A stretch of DNA of 64,000 nucleotides from Paraburkholderia rhizosphaerae (GTDB lineage: Bacteria > Pseudomonadota > Gammaproteobacteria > Burkholderiales > Burkholderiaceae): assembly GCF_004366595.1 (NCBI RefSeq), contig NZ_SORE01000019.1, positions 62,001 through 126,000 of the forward strand, in the 5' to 3' direction. Positions 49,784 through 59,059 of this stretch are shown here, piece after piece (the stretch's first letter is position 1; each line of letters opens with the position of its first letter). The notes beneath the pieces are model-generated. The model worked only from the letters and a program-made list of their open reading frames with translations, did no database searches and was not told the DNA's origin. The translations under genes were made by a program, and so were the position numbers.

Positions 49784-50968
49784 ATGCTGAAAAATTCAAA
49801 GCGGATGATCTGGGCGTTCAGTGCGCTCATTCTGATCGGCGGGGCTGTTGGACTCGTCGCGTGGCGTAACGGCGCGGGCCCGGTCAGCTCCGCCGCGGCC
49901 GCCGATCACGCGGCGCCACCGGCGGTCGAAGTCGACGTCGCCACCGTGATCTCACGACCGATCATAGACTGGCAGGATTATTCGGGGCGGCTCGAGGCGA
50001 TCGACGCGGTCGAAATCAAACCGCTCGTGCCCGGCACGATTGTCGCCGTACATTTCAAGGACGGCGCGCTGGTCAGGAAAGGCGACCCGCTCTTCACGAT
50101 CGATCCGCGCCCGTACGTCGCCGAAGTCGATCGCGCGTCCGCGCAGCTCGCGATGGCCGTCGCGCACGAGAAGTACACCGATGCCGACGCCGCGCGCGCG
50201 GACCGTTTGCTGCCCGACAACGCGATTGCGAAGCGCGACTACGACGAAACACAGAGCCGCGCGCGCGAAGCGATCGCTCAGGTGAAGGCGGCGCAGGCCG
50301 CACTCGAAGCCGCGAAGGTCAACCTCGACTACACGCACATCACCGCGCCGGTGTCGGGGCGCATGTCGCGCGCGCTGCTGACGGTCGGCAATGTCGTCGC
50401 GCCCGGTGCGAATGCGCCGGTGCTGTCGACGCTTGTATCGGTGTCGCCGATCTACGCGGCGTTCGATGTCGACGAACACACGTACCTCGACTACCTGAAT
50501 CGCGACTCCGGGAAGCCGGTGCCCGTTTCACTCGAACTCGCGAACGAAACCAGCTACTCGCGCCAGGGCGCGATCTACTTCGTCGATAACCATCTCGATA
50601 CGAGCTCCGGCACGATCCGCGTGCGTGCGCGCTTCGACAACGCGGACGGCTCGCTGGTACCGGGCCTCTATGCGCGCGTGCAGGTCGGCGGCGGCGAACG
50701 GCATCCGGCGATCCTGATCGACGATGCGGCGATCGGCACCGATCAGGCGAAGAAATTCGTGCTCGTCGTCGACCACACGAATCACGTGCAGTACCGCGAG
50801 ATCGTTCAGGGCAACCTGCATGAAGGCCTGCGCGTCGTCACGAGCGGCCTGAAGACGGGCGACCGGATCGTCGTGAATGGCATCGAGCATGCGCGTCCCG
50901 GCGATCTGATCAAGGCCCACGACGTCGACATGGCGACCGCCGCACACGCAAGCGGCCCGGCGGCCTGA
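49784..50968 (+). CDS. RND efflux adaptor, MexE/BpeE-like
   Basis: Periplasmic membrane fusion protein, 394 residues, joining the RND pump to the outer-membrane channel. An N-terminal anchor/signal segment (about 7-27) is followed by the lipoyl half-domain (WQDYSGRLEAIDAVEIKPLVPGTIVAVHF), a coiled-coil hairpin (about 105-165), the second lipoyl half (DYTHITAPVSGRMSRALLTVGNVV), a beta-barrel, and the membrane-proximal domain (QYREIVQGNLHEGLRVVTSGLKTGDRIVVNG). It is the first of three genes with RND pump and OM channel. Confidence 0.92.
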   Translation: MLKNSKRMIWAFSALILIGGAVGLVAWRNGAGPVSSAAAADHAAPPAVEVDVATVISRPIIDWQDYSGRLEAIDAVEIKPLVPGTIVAVHFKDGALVRKGDPLFTIDPRPYVAEVDRASAQLAMAVAHEKYTDADAARADRLLPDNAIAKRDYDETQSRAREAIAQVKAAQAALEAAKVNLDYTHITAPVSGRMSRALLTVGNVVAPGANAPVLSTLVSVSPIYAAFDVDEHTYLDYLNRDSGKPVPVSLELANETSYSRQGAIYFVDNHLDTSSGTIRVRARFDNADGSLVPGLYARVQVGGGERHPAILIDDAAIGTDQAKKFVLVVDHTNHVQYREIVQGNLHEGLRVVTSGLKTGDRIVVNGIEHARPGDLIKAHDVDMATAAHASGPAA

Positions 50969-51139
50969 TCCAGCGTGACCCGAGCGGGTGGCCCGCTCCG
51001 GCTACCTGATGCGGCCACCTCAGTCCGATAGGCGCAACGATCGCGAGCGATCGATACCGAGCGGCGGCCCGCGCCACGCGTATGAACCGCGCGGCGCCCG
51101 CCGGACGACGAAGCCTGTGAAATACGACGGAACCTCATC

Positions 51140-54100
51140 ATGAACATATCCCGATTCTTCATCGACCGGCCGATCTTCGCGGGCGTGCTATCGATGCTGA
51201 TTCTGCTCGGCGGCCTGATCTCGCTCGAGCTTCTGCCGTTTGCCGAATATCCGGAAGTCGTGCCGCCCTCGGTGGTCGTGAAGGCGCAATACCCAGGCGC
51301 GAACCCGAAGGTGATCGCGGAGACCGTCGCATCGCCGATCGAGGAACAGATCAACGGCGTCGAGAACATGCTGTACATGCAGTCGCAGGCGAATAGCGAC
51401 GGCAATATGACGACCACGGTCACGTTCAAGCTCGGCATGGACCCGGACCTCGCGACGCAGCTCGTGCAGAACCGCGTGAACCAGGCACTGCCGCGCCTGC
51501 CCGACGAAGTGCAGCGCCTCGGCATCACGACCATCAAAAGCTCGCCGACACTGACGATGGGCGTGAACCTCGTGTCGCCGGACGGCCGCTACGACATGAC
51601 GTATCTGCGCAATTACGCGCTGATCAACGTGAAGGACCGGTTGAGCCGGATTCCGGGCGTCGGCGAAGTGCAATTGTGGGGCTCCGGCGACTACGCGATG
51701 CGCATCTGGCTCGATCCGCAGAAGATCGCCGAGCACAACATGACCGCGACCGACGTGGTCAACGCGATCCGCGAGCAGAACATTCAGGTGGCCGCGGGTA
51801 TCGTCGGCGGTGCGCCGTCGAATGCGCCGCTGCAGCTGAACGTGAACGCGCGCGGGCGCCTGACGACCGCCGACGAATTCCGCGACATCGTGCTGAAAGC
51901 GTCGCCGGACGGTGCGGTCACGCACCTGGGCGACGTCGCGCGGGTCGATCTCGATGCGCAGGAATATGGGCTGCGCGCGATGCTCGACAACAAGCAGGCG
52001 GTGATGATGATCATCAACCAGCAGCCTGGCGCGAACTCACTGGCGATCGCGCAGAACGTGTACTCGACGATGAAGGAACTGAAGGCCGATATGCCGGCCG
52101 GCGTCGACTACAAGATCGCGTATGACCCGACCGAATTCGTGCGCGACAGTATCAAGGCGGTGATTCACACGCTGATCGAGGCGATCGTGCTGGTGGTGAT
52201 CGTCGTGATCGTGTTCCTGCAGACCTGGCGCGCGTCGATCATTCCGCTGCTCGCCGTGCCGGTGTCGATTGTCGGCACGTTCTCGCTGATGCTCGCGTTC
52301 GGCTTCACGATCAACGCGCTATCGCTATTCGGCATGGTGCTCGCGATCGGTATCGTGGTCGACGATGCGATCGTGGTCGTCGAAAACGTCGAACGGAACA
52401 TCAGCAACGGGCTGACCGCGCGCGAGGCCACTTACGCGGCGATGCGCGAGGTGAGCGGACCGATTATCGCGATCGCCTGTACGCTGGTCGCGGTGTTCGT
52501 GCCGCTCGCGTTCATGAGCGGGCTGACCGGCCAGTTCTACAAGCAGTTCGCGATGACCATCGCGATCTCGACGGTGATCTCCGCGTTCAATTCGCTGACG
52601 CTGTCGCCGGCGCTGTCCGCGCTACTGCTGAAGGACCACCATGCGCCGAAGGATTGGCTCACGCGGGTGATGGACAAGGTGCTCGGCCGCTTCTTTCATC
52701 ACTTCAACCACGTGTTCAACCGCGGCTCGGAGAACTACAGCAAGGGCATTAGAGGCGTGATCGGCCATCGCGCGATCATGCTGGGCGTCTATGCAGTGCT
52801 GCTCTTCTGCGCCGGCCTGATGGCGAAGATCGTGCCGGGCGGCTTCGTGCCCGCGCAGGACAAGGACTACGTGATCTGCTTCGCGCAACTGCCCAACGGC
52901 GCGTCGATCGATCGCACCGAAGACGTGATCCGCCAGATGAGCGAAATCGCGCTGAAGCAGCCCGGCGTGCAGCACGCAGTCGCGTTTCCGGGACTTTCGG
53001 TGAACGGCTTCACCAACTCGTCGAGTGCCGGCATCATGTTCGCGAAGCTGTATCCGTCGGCGGAGCGCGGCAAGGGCGAATCGGGCAATGAAATTGCCGC
53101 GGCGCTGAACCAGAAGTACGCGGGCATCAAGGGCGCGTTTGTCGCGGTGTTCCCGCCGCCGCCGGTGCTCGGTCTCGGTACGCTCGGCGGCTTCAAGATG
53201 CAGCTCGAGGACCGCGGCGCGCTCGGCTACGACGCGCTCAATAGCGCGGTGCAGGCATTCGTGAAGAAGGCCGCGCAAACGCCGGAGCTCGGGCCGACCT
53301 TCTCGAGCTACCAGATCAACAACCCGCAACTGAACGTCGATCTGAACCGCGTGCGCGCAAAGCAACTGGGCGTGTCGATCACCGATGTGTTCGATACGAT
53401 GCAGATCTACCTTGGCTCGCTGTACATCAACGACTTCAACCGCTTCGGCCGCGTCTATCAGGTCCGCGTGCAGGCCGATGCGCCGTTCCGCGCGAACGCC
53501 GCCGATATCGGTTTGCTGAAGACACGCAACGCGGCGGGCGAGATGGTGCCGCTGTCGTCGCTGGTGAAGGTGACGCCGACTTACGGTCCGGAAATGGTGG
53601 TGCGCTACAACGCATTCACGGCCGCGGATATCAACGGCGGTCCGGCGCCCGGCTTCTCGTCGGACCAGGCGCAGGCGGCGGCTGAACGGATTGCCGCGCA
53701 AGTGCTGCCGCGCGGCATCAAGTACGAATGGACCGACCTCACCTATCAGCAGATTCTCGCCGGCGACTCCGCGCTGTGGATCTTCCCGATCAGCGTGCTG
53801 CTCGTGTTCCTCGTGCTCGCCGCGCTGTACGAGAGCCTGACGCTGCCGCTCGCGGTGATCCTGATCGTGCCGATGAGTCTGCTGTCCGCGTTGACCGGCG
53901 TCTGGCTCACACGCGGCGACAACAACATCTTCACGCAGATCGGCTTGATGGTGCTGGTGGGGCTATCGGCGAAGAACGCGATCCTGATCGTCGAATTCGC
54001 GCGCGAGCTCGAGATGAGCGGGCGCTCGATCGTCGAAGCCGCGATCGAGGCGAGCCGCCTGCGGCTGCGGCCGATTCTGATGACGTCGATCGCGTTCATC

Positions 54101-54325
54101 ATGGGTGTGGTGCCGCTCGTCGTGTCGGTCGGCGCCGGCGCGGAAATGCGCCACGCGATGGGCGTTGCGGTGTTCTTCGGGATGCTAGGCGTGACTTTCT
54201 TCGGGCTGATGCTCACGCCGGTGTTCTACGTCGTGCTGCGCAAGCTGAGCGGTGACGAGCACCTGGTCGACAAGCACGGCAATCATCCGCATGTGCAGGT
54301 CGCGCAATCCGTCTATGAAGAATAA
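51140..54325 (+). CDS. RND multidrug efflux pump, MexF/BpeF-like
   Basis: Inner-membrane proton/drug antiporter of the HAE-1 family, 1061 residues, 12 transmembrane helices with two large periplasmic loops. The proton relay is intact: the TM4 Asp pair in GIVVDDAIVVVENVER and the TM10 lysine in GLSAKNAILIVEFARE. The N-terminus (SRFFIDRPIFAGVLSMLILLGGLISLELLPFAEYPEVVPPSVVV) is closest to MexF/BpeF rather than AcrB. BpeF-type pumps export chloramphenicol, trimethoprim and quinolones; that substrate range is family knowledge only. A 171-base spacer separates it from the adaptor gene. Confidence 0.95.
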   Translation: MNISRFFIDRPIFAGVLSMLILLGGLISLELLPFAEYPEVVPPSVVVKAQYPGANPKVIAETVASPIEEQINGVENMLYMQSQANSDGNMTTTVTFKLGMDPDLATQLVQNRVNQALPRLPDEVQRLGITTIKSSPTLTMGVNLVSPDGRYDMTYLRNYALINVKDRLSRIPGVGEVQLWGSGDYAMRIWLDPQKIAEHNMTATDVVNAIREQNIQVAAGIVGGAPSNAPLQLNVNARGRLTTADEFRDIVLKASPDGAVTHLGDVARVDLDAQEYGLRAMLDNKQAVMMIINQQPGANSLAIAQNVYSTMKELKADMPAGVDYKIAYDPTEFVRDSIKAVIHTLIEAIVLVVIVVIVFLQTWRASIIPLLAVPVSIVGTFSLMLAFGFTINALSLFGMVLAIGIVVDDAIVVVENVERNISNGLTAREATYAAMREVSGPIIAIACTLVAVFVPLAFMSGLTGQFYKQFAMTIAISTVISAFNSLTLSPALSALLLKDHHAPKDWLTRVMDKVLGRFFHHFNHVFNRGSENYSKGIRGVIGHRAIMLGVYAVLLFCAGLMAKIVPGGFVPAQDKDYVICFAQLPNGASIDRTEDVIRQMSEIALKQPGVQHAVAFPGLSVNGFTNSSSAGIMFAKLYPSAERGKGESGNEIAAALNQKYAGIKGAFVAVFPPPPVLGLGTLGGFKMQLEDRGALGYDALNSAVQAFVKKAAQTPELGPTFSSYQINNPQLNVDLNRVRAKQLGVSITDVFDTMQIYLGSLYINDFNRFGRVYQVRVQADAPFRANAADIGLLKTRNAAGEMVPLSSLVKVTPTYGPEMVVRYNAFTAADINGGPAPGFSSDQAQAAAERIAAQVLPRGIKYEWTDLTYQQILAGDSALWIFPISVLLVFLVLAALYESLTLPLAVILIVPMSLLSALTGVWLTRGDNNIFTQIGLMVLVGLSAKNAILIVEFARELEMSGRSIVEAAIEASRLRLRPILMTSIAFIMGVVPLVVSVGAGAEMRHAMGVAVFFGMLGVTFFGLMLTPVFYVVLRKLSGDEHLVDKHGNHPHVQVAQSVYEE

Positions 54326-54335
54326 AGGGCACACG

Positions 54336-55871
54336 ATGAAAACACTTCCAATCGACGGGTTCATGAAGAGACCGGCACTGCTGCCGGCTTTGCTGACCGC
54401 CTTGTTCACAATGGCTGGCTGCTCGCTTGCGCCAACCTACAAGGTGCCGGACGCGCAGGTCGCGCCCGCTTACAGGGAAACGGCGCCCGACTTCACGCAG
54501 ACGGCGATCAAGGTGCCGACCGACGGCACCTGGAAAACCGCTCAGCCGTCCGAGGCGATCGCGCGTGGAGAATGGTGGACCATCTTCAACGACACGACGC
54601 TCGACTCGCTCGAACAGCAGGCGCACGACGCGAACCAGAACGTGAAGGCGGCGGTCGCGCGCGTGAAGGAAGCGCGCGCATTGAATCAGGTCGCGCGCGC
54701 GGGCTTCTTTCCGACGCTCAACGCGGGCTTCGGTCCGACACGCCAGCAGATCTCCGCGGTGTCGTTCCTGCAGCCGGACGGTACGCATATTCCGGAGCAG
54801 ACGATCTGGCGTGCCCAGGCGAGCGCATCGTATGAGGTCGATCTGTTTGGGCGCGTCGATTCGGACTACAACGCGACCAAAGCAGATGCGCAGGAAACCG
54901 AGGCGCTGCTGCGCTCGGTGCTGCTCGCGTTACAGGCCGACGTCGCGCAGAACTACTTCGGGCTGCGCGAGCTCGACGCGGAGTCAGCCGTGCTTGCGAA
55001 CGCGGTCGACCTGCGCGAGCAGGCGCTCAAGCTCGTGCAGGACCGCTTCAACGACGGCGAGATCAGCGAGCTCGATGTCGCGCGCGCGAACGCCGAGCTC
55101 GAACGCACGCGCTCGGACTTGATGACCGTGCAGCGGCTGCGCGCGGCATCCGAGCATAGTCTTGCCGTGCTGCTCGGCAAGACGCCGTCCGAGTTCACGT
55201 TGGCGGCCCATCCGCTGACACCGGTCGAAGTGCGCATCCCGCCGGGATTGCCGTCGGCGCTGCTCGAGCGGCGGCCCGATATCGCCGCGGCCGAGCGCGC
55301 GATGGCCGCGGCCAACGCGCGCATCGGCATTGCACGCGCCGCGTACTTTCCGTCGCTGGTGCTGACCGGCAACGCGGGCTTCGAGGCCGCGACGCTCGCG
55401 GACCTGTTCCGCGCGAGCAGCTGGGCGTTTCTCGCGGGGCCGGCGGCCGGCACCGTGCTCACGCAGACCCTGTTCGACGGCGGCCGGCGCAAGGGCAATC
55501 TCGCGAACGCGCACGCGCAGTTCGACGAGCAGGTCGCGAACTACCGTGAGCAGGTGCTGGTTGCGTTCCAGCAGGTCGAAGACAATCTGTCGGACCTGCG
55601 CATTCTGGAAGGCCAGACCCAGACGGAAGGACGCGCGGTCGACGCATCGTCGCGTGCCGCGCATCTGTCGCGGGTCCAGTACAACGAGGGCGCGGTGAAC
55701 TACCTCGATGTGATCGACGCGGAACGCACGGTGCTGGATGCGCGCCGCGTGGCGGTGCAACTCGAAGGCGTGCAGGCGGCATCGACCGTCAATCTGATTC
55801 GCGCGCTCGGCGGCGGCTGGGGCGACGTCATGCCGAAACCGCCGGAAGAACCGAGCCTCGCGAAGCAGTAA
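54336..55871 (+). CDS. RND outer-membrane efflux lipoprotein, OprN/OprC-like
   Basis: Outer-membrane channel, 511 residues, with a lipoprotein signal ending in TMAGC (cysteine 29) and the two-repeat efflux-protein fold. Typical segments are WWTIFNDTTLDSLEQQAHDANQNVKAAVARVKEARA, YEVDLFGRVDSD and LERRPDIAAAERAMAAANARIG. The start at 54336 has AAAGGG at proper spacing; an ATG at 54315 overlapping the pump gene's end is possible. It completes the adaptor-pump-channel operon, with no regulator gene directly beside it. Confidence 0.93.
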   Translation: MKTLPIDGFMKRPALLPALLTALFTMAGCSLAPTYKVPDAQVAPAYRETAPDFTQTAIKVPTDGTWKTAQPSEAIARGEWWTIFNDTTLDSLEQQAHDANQNVKAAVARVKEARALNQVARAGFFPTLNAGFGPTRQQISAVSFLQPDGTHIPEQTIWRAQASASYEVDLFGRVDSDYNATKADAQETEALLRSVLLALQADVAQNYFGLRELDAESAVLANAVDLREQALKLVQDRFNDGEISELDVARANAELERTRSDLMTVQRLRAASEHSLAVLLGKTPSEFTLAAHPLTPVEVRIPPGLPSALLERRPDIAAAERAMAAANARIGIARAAYFPSLVLTGNAGFEAATLADLFRASSWAFLAGPAAGTVLTQTLFDGGRRKGNLANAHAQFDEQVANYREQVLVAFQQVEDNLSDLRILEGQTQTEGRAVDASSRAAHLSRVQYNEGAVNYLDVIDAERTVLDARRVAVQLEGVQAASTVNLIRALGGGWGDVMPKPPEEPSLAKQ

Positions 55872-55877
55872 GCGCGC

Positions 55878-55914
55878 CTGGCGCTCCGCACGATAACGGC
55901 GTTCGGAGCGCCAG
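55878..55914 (+). terminator. Hairpin after the RND operon
   Basis: An 11-bp perfect stem (CTGGCGCTCCG at 55878-55888 with its complement at 55904-55914) starts 7 bases past the last gene's stop. No U-run follows; it probably marks the operon end or protects the mRNA 3' end. Confidence 0.55.
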
Positions 55915-55967
55915 CCGTTCACGGACGCGCAATTCGCGTTACGTCAGGCCATGTGTCTGTTGGCGTG

Positions 55968-56045
55968 TGCAACAGGCACATGCAACAGGCACGTGCAACG
56001 GGCACGTGCAACGGGCGCGTGCGGCGGACGCATGCAGCGCCCGCG
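55968..56045. repeat. 13-base tandem repeat, six copies
   Basis: Six consecutive 13-base units: 55968-55980 (TGCAACAGGCACA), 55981-55993, 55994-56006, 56007-56019, 56020-56032 and 56033-56045. The first four differ by one or two bases; the last two diverge further. Non-coding, between the RND operon and a minus-strand gene. Confidence 0.88.
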
Positions 56046-56099
56046 TGCGCCAGCCGTGGAATCCCAGCGTAAGACAGCGCAGCGCGTCGCGCCGCACAC

Positions 56100-56690
56100 T
56101 CATTGCGCTGCGGCGCGCGGCTGCACCTGCACCGCCACGGCCGCTTCGAACACCGCTCGCACCGAATCGCCAGCCTTCACGTGATCGATATCGATGCCGG
56201 GCGACACATCGAGGCGTACCGTGCGGGTCGGTCCGCGCAACACGATGACCCGCTTCTTCCGGTCGACCTGCTGCACGGTCGCTATCACATCGACACGGTG
56301 CACCATCGCAGTACGCCCTTCTGACGCCGGAACCGCCGCACTGGTGTCGACCCGCTCGCGAATACCGCTTCCGCGAGTTTTATCGAGTTGCAGCAGCAGC
56401 GCATGCTGGTACGCGATGTCGAGCATGTCGCCGACATGCAGCTTCGACACATCCGCAATGGCCGGGTCGATCGCGACCTCCTCGACTTCGCCGTGCGGCC
56501 CTTTAATAGTCACGCTATTCGCGCCCGCATTGACAGCTACCACCTGCGCTTGCACGCGAACGGGTGGAAGCGCGGCAACCGCGCCGCGTACCGCTTGCGG
56601 TTCGGAGCTTTGCGCATTCGCCACTGGCATGTTGAATGTCACTGAAACCAGTAATGCGGCGGCATAAATTTTCGCGTAGTCAACTGGCAT
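56100..56690 (-). CDS. Exported protein of unknown function with duplicated beta-domain
   Basis: A 196-residue protein with a signal peptide (about 1-26, site near VANA-QSS). The mature part has two similar halves, each a beta-rich segment with a strand-turn-strand pattern: VRVQAQVVAVNAGANSVTIKGPHGEVEEVAID and VDVIATVQQVDRKKRVIVLRGPTRTVRLDVSPG. Each is followed by a VSKLHVGDMLDIAYQHAL or IDHVKAGDSVRAVFEAAV stretch, suggesting an internal OB-like duplication. No family name can be given. Confidence 0.78.
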   Translation of the reverse strand: MPVDYAKIYAAALLVSVTFNMPVANAQSSEPQAVRGAVAALPPVRVQAQVVAVNAGANSVTIKGPHGEVEEVAIDPAIADVSKLHVGDMLDIAYQHALLLQLDKTRGSGIRERVDTSAAVPASEGRTAMVHRVDVIATVQQVDRKKRVIVLRGPTRTVRLDVSPGIDIDHVKAGDSVRAVFEAAVAVQVQPRAAAQ

Positions 56691-57316
56691 TCAAGTCTCC
56701 TTATTCAATACATGATTACCCGACATGAATACACCGCTCTGATTTCCTTCCACGAGCGCTAAACGACTTGAATATACCGGCTCAATAATATGACATTATT
56801 TATTCAAATCAGATCGAGACATTGAAATCGGCGGCGGCGGTCTGTGGAGGATATAACATCGCAAATCAAAACCCTGATATATCAAAGAAATACAGCCCGC
56901 CGATTGACGACGGCCGCCTGCTTCGCCCGTGCAATAGGCGTCCGCGCCGGGTTACGCGCTTGCTCGATCCTGTGTTCAATGCAACGCCGAATAAAACCCA
57001 ATTGATATACGTTGCCGCACATAAAAGCCGCGTCGATTATAAGACCAGGCTCATCGTTATGCTATCTGAATCTTCATTTCATAGGGAAAATACATTACAT
57101 TCAGCAGACGATGATATTTTCCTGGAAAGTGTCAAAGACGGTAAAAAGCGAACTATTAATATCTGAAAAGAAGACGTTCTTACATTGATCGGATTGGGAT
57201 GCGCGAGGGTCGGACGTCGCGTTTTCCGCGAGGGCCGCTTTAGGGCGGAAATCTTACGTACTTCCGGACAGTGGCGCGGTGCGCCCCCGAACGGATTTCC
57301 TACGGATGAAACGAAA
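56691..57316. other. AT-richer 626-base gap
   Basis: Clearly lower in GC than the rest of the window, with stretches such as AATAAT/ATTATT (56784-56800). An open frame at 56822-57166 (TTG start) has codon use unlike its neighbours and no domain; it is not called. The composition suggests acquired or relaxed DNA. It precedes a transposase-derived HTH gene. Confidence 0.5.
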
Positions 57317-57721
57317 ATGCGATCCATGACTGAAAATTTGCCGAGCGTTGCCCGCAGAATGTTGGCCGGCAGGATGTTGACCGACGGCGCCACTGTCGAT
57401 GCCGTCGCTGACGCGCTCCATATATCGGCCTACACCGTGCGCCGCTACAAAACCATTCTCGATGACGGCGGCCTTGACGCATTGAGCAAAATCAGTATTG
57501 GCGGCCGTACTTCGGTGCTCGACGATACCGCGCGGCAATGGATCGCCGATGCGTTGCGCGGCTCGGCGAAAGAGCATGGCTTTCCGAGCGACGCGTGGAC
57601 CAATGGACGATTGCGCGAACTGATCGGCTCGCGTTTTGGTGTGCACTATTCACGCGTCTATACCTGGCAGATCGCGACTGACCTCGGCCTTGGACACCGG
57701 TTGTCGAAATCGCGTCGCTAA
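57317..57721 (+). CDS. Winged-HTH protein derived from IS630-type transposase N-terminus
   Basis: A 134-residue protein that matches only the N-terminal DNA-binding part of IS630-family transposases. Features are a helix-turn-helix (DGATVDAVADALHISAYTVRRYKTILDDGGLDAL, about 25-58), the GGRTSVLDDTARQWIADAL linker, and a second winged-helix (DAWTNGRLRELIGSRFGVHYSRVYTWQIATDLGLGHR). The DDE catalytic domain is absent and the frame closes normally. No terminal inverted repeats seen. Start could be 57317 or the ATG three codons later. Possibly a domesticated regulator; otherwise a truncated relic. Confidence 0.8.
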   Translation: MRSMTENLPSVARRMLAGRMLTDGATVDAVADALHISAYTVRRYKTILDDGGLDALSKISIGGRTSVLDDTARQWIADALRGSAKEHGFPSDAWTNGRLRELIGSRFGVHYSRVYTWQIATDLGLGHRLSKSRR

Positions 57722-58210
57722 CGTACCCGCAGCAGCAAAACCGCCGCCGCTCACTTCTCCCCTGATTACAGCGCGCGAAAAAAAGGCGCCACGTAACCGT
57801 GGCGCCTTAAAAAAGTTCTAGCCATTCCGAGGGCCGTGCTAGAACCTGAGAGACAGAATCCGAAAGCCGCGCGCGCGTCACCTGCGTCGAAAGTCAGGTG
57901 TGCTAGCCACGCAAACATATTGGGGAATCCACACGATGTGAATACCACGGCGCGACGACAAGATAATGAAAGCAGCCGCGCCCAACCTGTAAAACATAAA
58001 CCTGCGCTTTCGAAATGAAGTTCCATTTTTTATGGTTATGCTGACCAAGTCAAGCAAAATCTTCCCGTGCCCGCTAATCCTGAAAAACCGTTCAGGTACA
58101 ATGAAACGGACACTTAAACGTTTCGAGCCGCGCGCATCGGACACGGCGTGACATACTCATCGCTGCACGCCAATATGGTTAATCCGGAATGAAGTTTCAA
58201 AAAAATTAAC
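57722..58210. other. Gap between the HTH gene and iclR
   Basis: Contains the candidate small RNA (57778-57900) and should contain the promoter of the IclR gene. The right half is AT-richer (for example around 58020-58045 and 58180-58210). No protein-coding gene is supported. Confidence 0.5.
57778..57900 (-). ncRNA. Candidate small RNA: two hairpins plus Rho-independent terminator
   Basis: On the minus strand, in order: hairpin CACCTG/CAGGTG (57900-57879), hairpin GTTCTAGC/GCTAGAAC (57845-57815, 8-bp arms), then an 11-bp terminator stem (57808-57798 with 57793-57783) followed by T7 (57784-57778). No minus-strand gene lies upstream that would need this terminator, since the IclR gene to the right reads the other way. 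A weak promoter-like TTGACT lies near 58050 on the same strand. Transcript ends are inferred, and the 5' end could be further right. Confidence 0.5.
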
Positions 58211-59059
58211 ATGAAAAGGCCATCGACCGCCGTTGCCGTTTCCACTGTTGCCGCCGGAACGATCCGGGAAAAGGAAGGGACTGGCGAGGAAGTCACTGCG
58301 CTCGCGCGAGGCTTGACCGTGCTACGCCAGGTCGCCGCCGCCCATGCGCCCATTAGTAACCGCGAATTGACCGCGCTGACCGGCATTCCCAAACCGACCG
58401 TTTCGCGTATTACCGCGACGCTCGTCAGCGCCGGCTTTCTGTTTCAGTTGCCGGACAGCGAGCGCTTCGTATTGACCTCGTCGGTACTCGAACTCAGCAA
58501 CGGCTTTCTGCGTAACTTCGATATTCGCGCGCGGGCCCGCCCCTTTCTGCTCGAACTCGCCGAACGGACATCGCTGTCCGTCCATCTCGCGGTGCGTGAC
58601 CGGCTCGACATGGTTGTCATCGATGCGATCAAGCCGCGCTCGGCGGTACTGGTATCGCGGCTCGACGTCGGCTCGCGGATGGACGTCGCGCGCACCGCGG
58701 TCGGCCGCGCGTATCTGTGCGCGCTCGATGCGGCTGAACGCCGGCAGCTTCTGCTCGGCCTGCAAGCAGCCACCGGCGACGACTGGGCATCGCTTAGCGG
58801 GCGTTTGGACGCCGCGATGCGGGAAACAGCCGAACGCGGTTTTTCGATCGCGCTCGGCGAATGGTACGAAGGCCTGAATGCGATCGCCACCGCGTTTATC
58901 GGACCGTCCGGCGAACGCTATGCGGTCAACTGTGGCGGCCCCGCGCTTCAGTGTCCGCGCGACTGGCTCGAGACCCGCGCGGCCCCGGCGCTGATCGAAT
59001 GCGTCGCGAAAATAACGCGGGAAATCGGCGGCACACCCGGCCTGCACGTTGACAACTAG
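58211..59059 (+). CDS. IclR-family transcriptional regulator
   Basis: A 282-residue regulator with an IclR winged-helix domain (ALARGLTVLRQVAAAHAPISNRELTALTGIPKPTVSRITATLVSAGFL, about 30-78) and the C-terminal effector domain (about 100-275, with SVHLAVRDRLDMVVID and ETAERGFSIALGEWYEGLNAIA typical). No catabolic operon is adjacent; the downstream genes are an efflux system 589 bases away. The target is therefore unknown. Confidence 0.94.
   Translation: MKRPSTAVAVSTVAAGTIREKEGTGEEVTALARGLTVLRQVAAAHAPISNRELTALTGIPKPTVSRITATLVSAGFLFQLPDSERFVLTSSVLELSNGFLRNFDIRARARPFLLELAERTSLSVHLAVRDRLDMVVIDAIKPRSAVLVSRLDVGSRMDVARTAVGRAYLCALDAAERRQLLLGLQAATGDDWASLSGRLDAAMRETAERGFSIALGEWYEGLNAIATAFIGPSGERYAVNCGGPALQCPRDWLETRAAPALIECVAKITREIGGTPGLHVDN

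Noticed and set aside
56822..57166. Open frame of 114 codons in the AT-richer gap
   Set aside because: TTG start without a ribosome site, no domain, and codon use unlike genes in the window; recorded as gap content only.
57079..57393. Minus-strand open frame of 104 codons overlapping the HTH gene start
   Set aside because: It overlaps the transposase-derived HTH gene, has no ribosome site and no domain.
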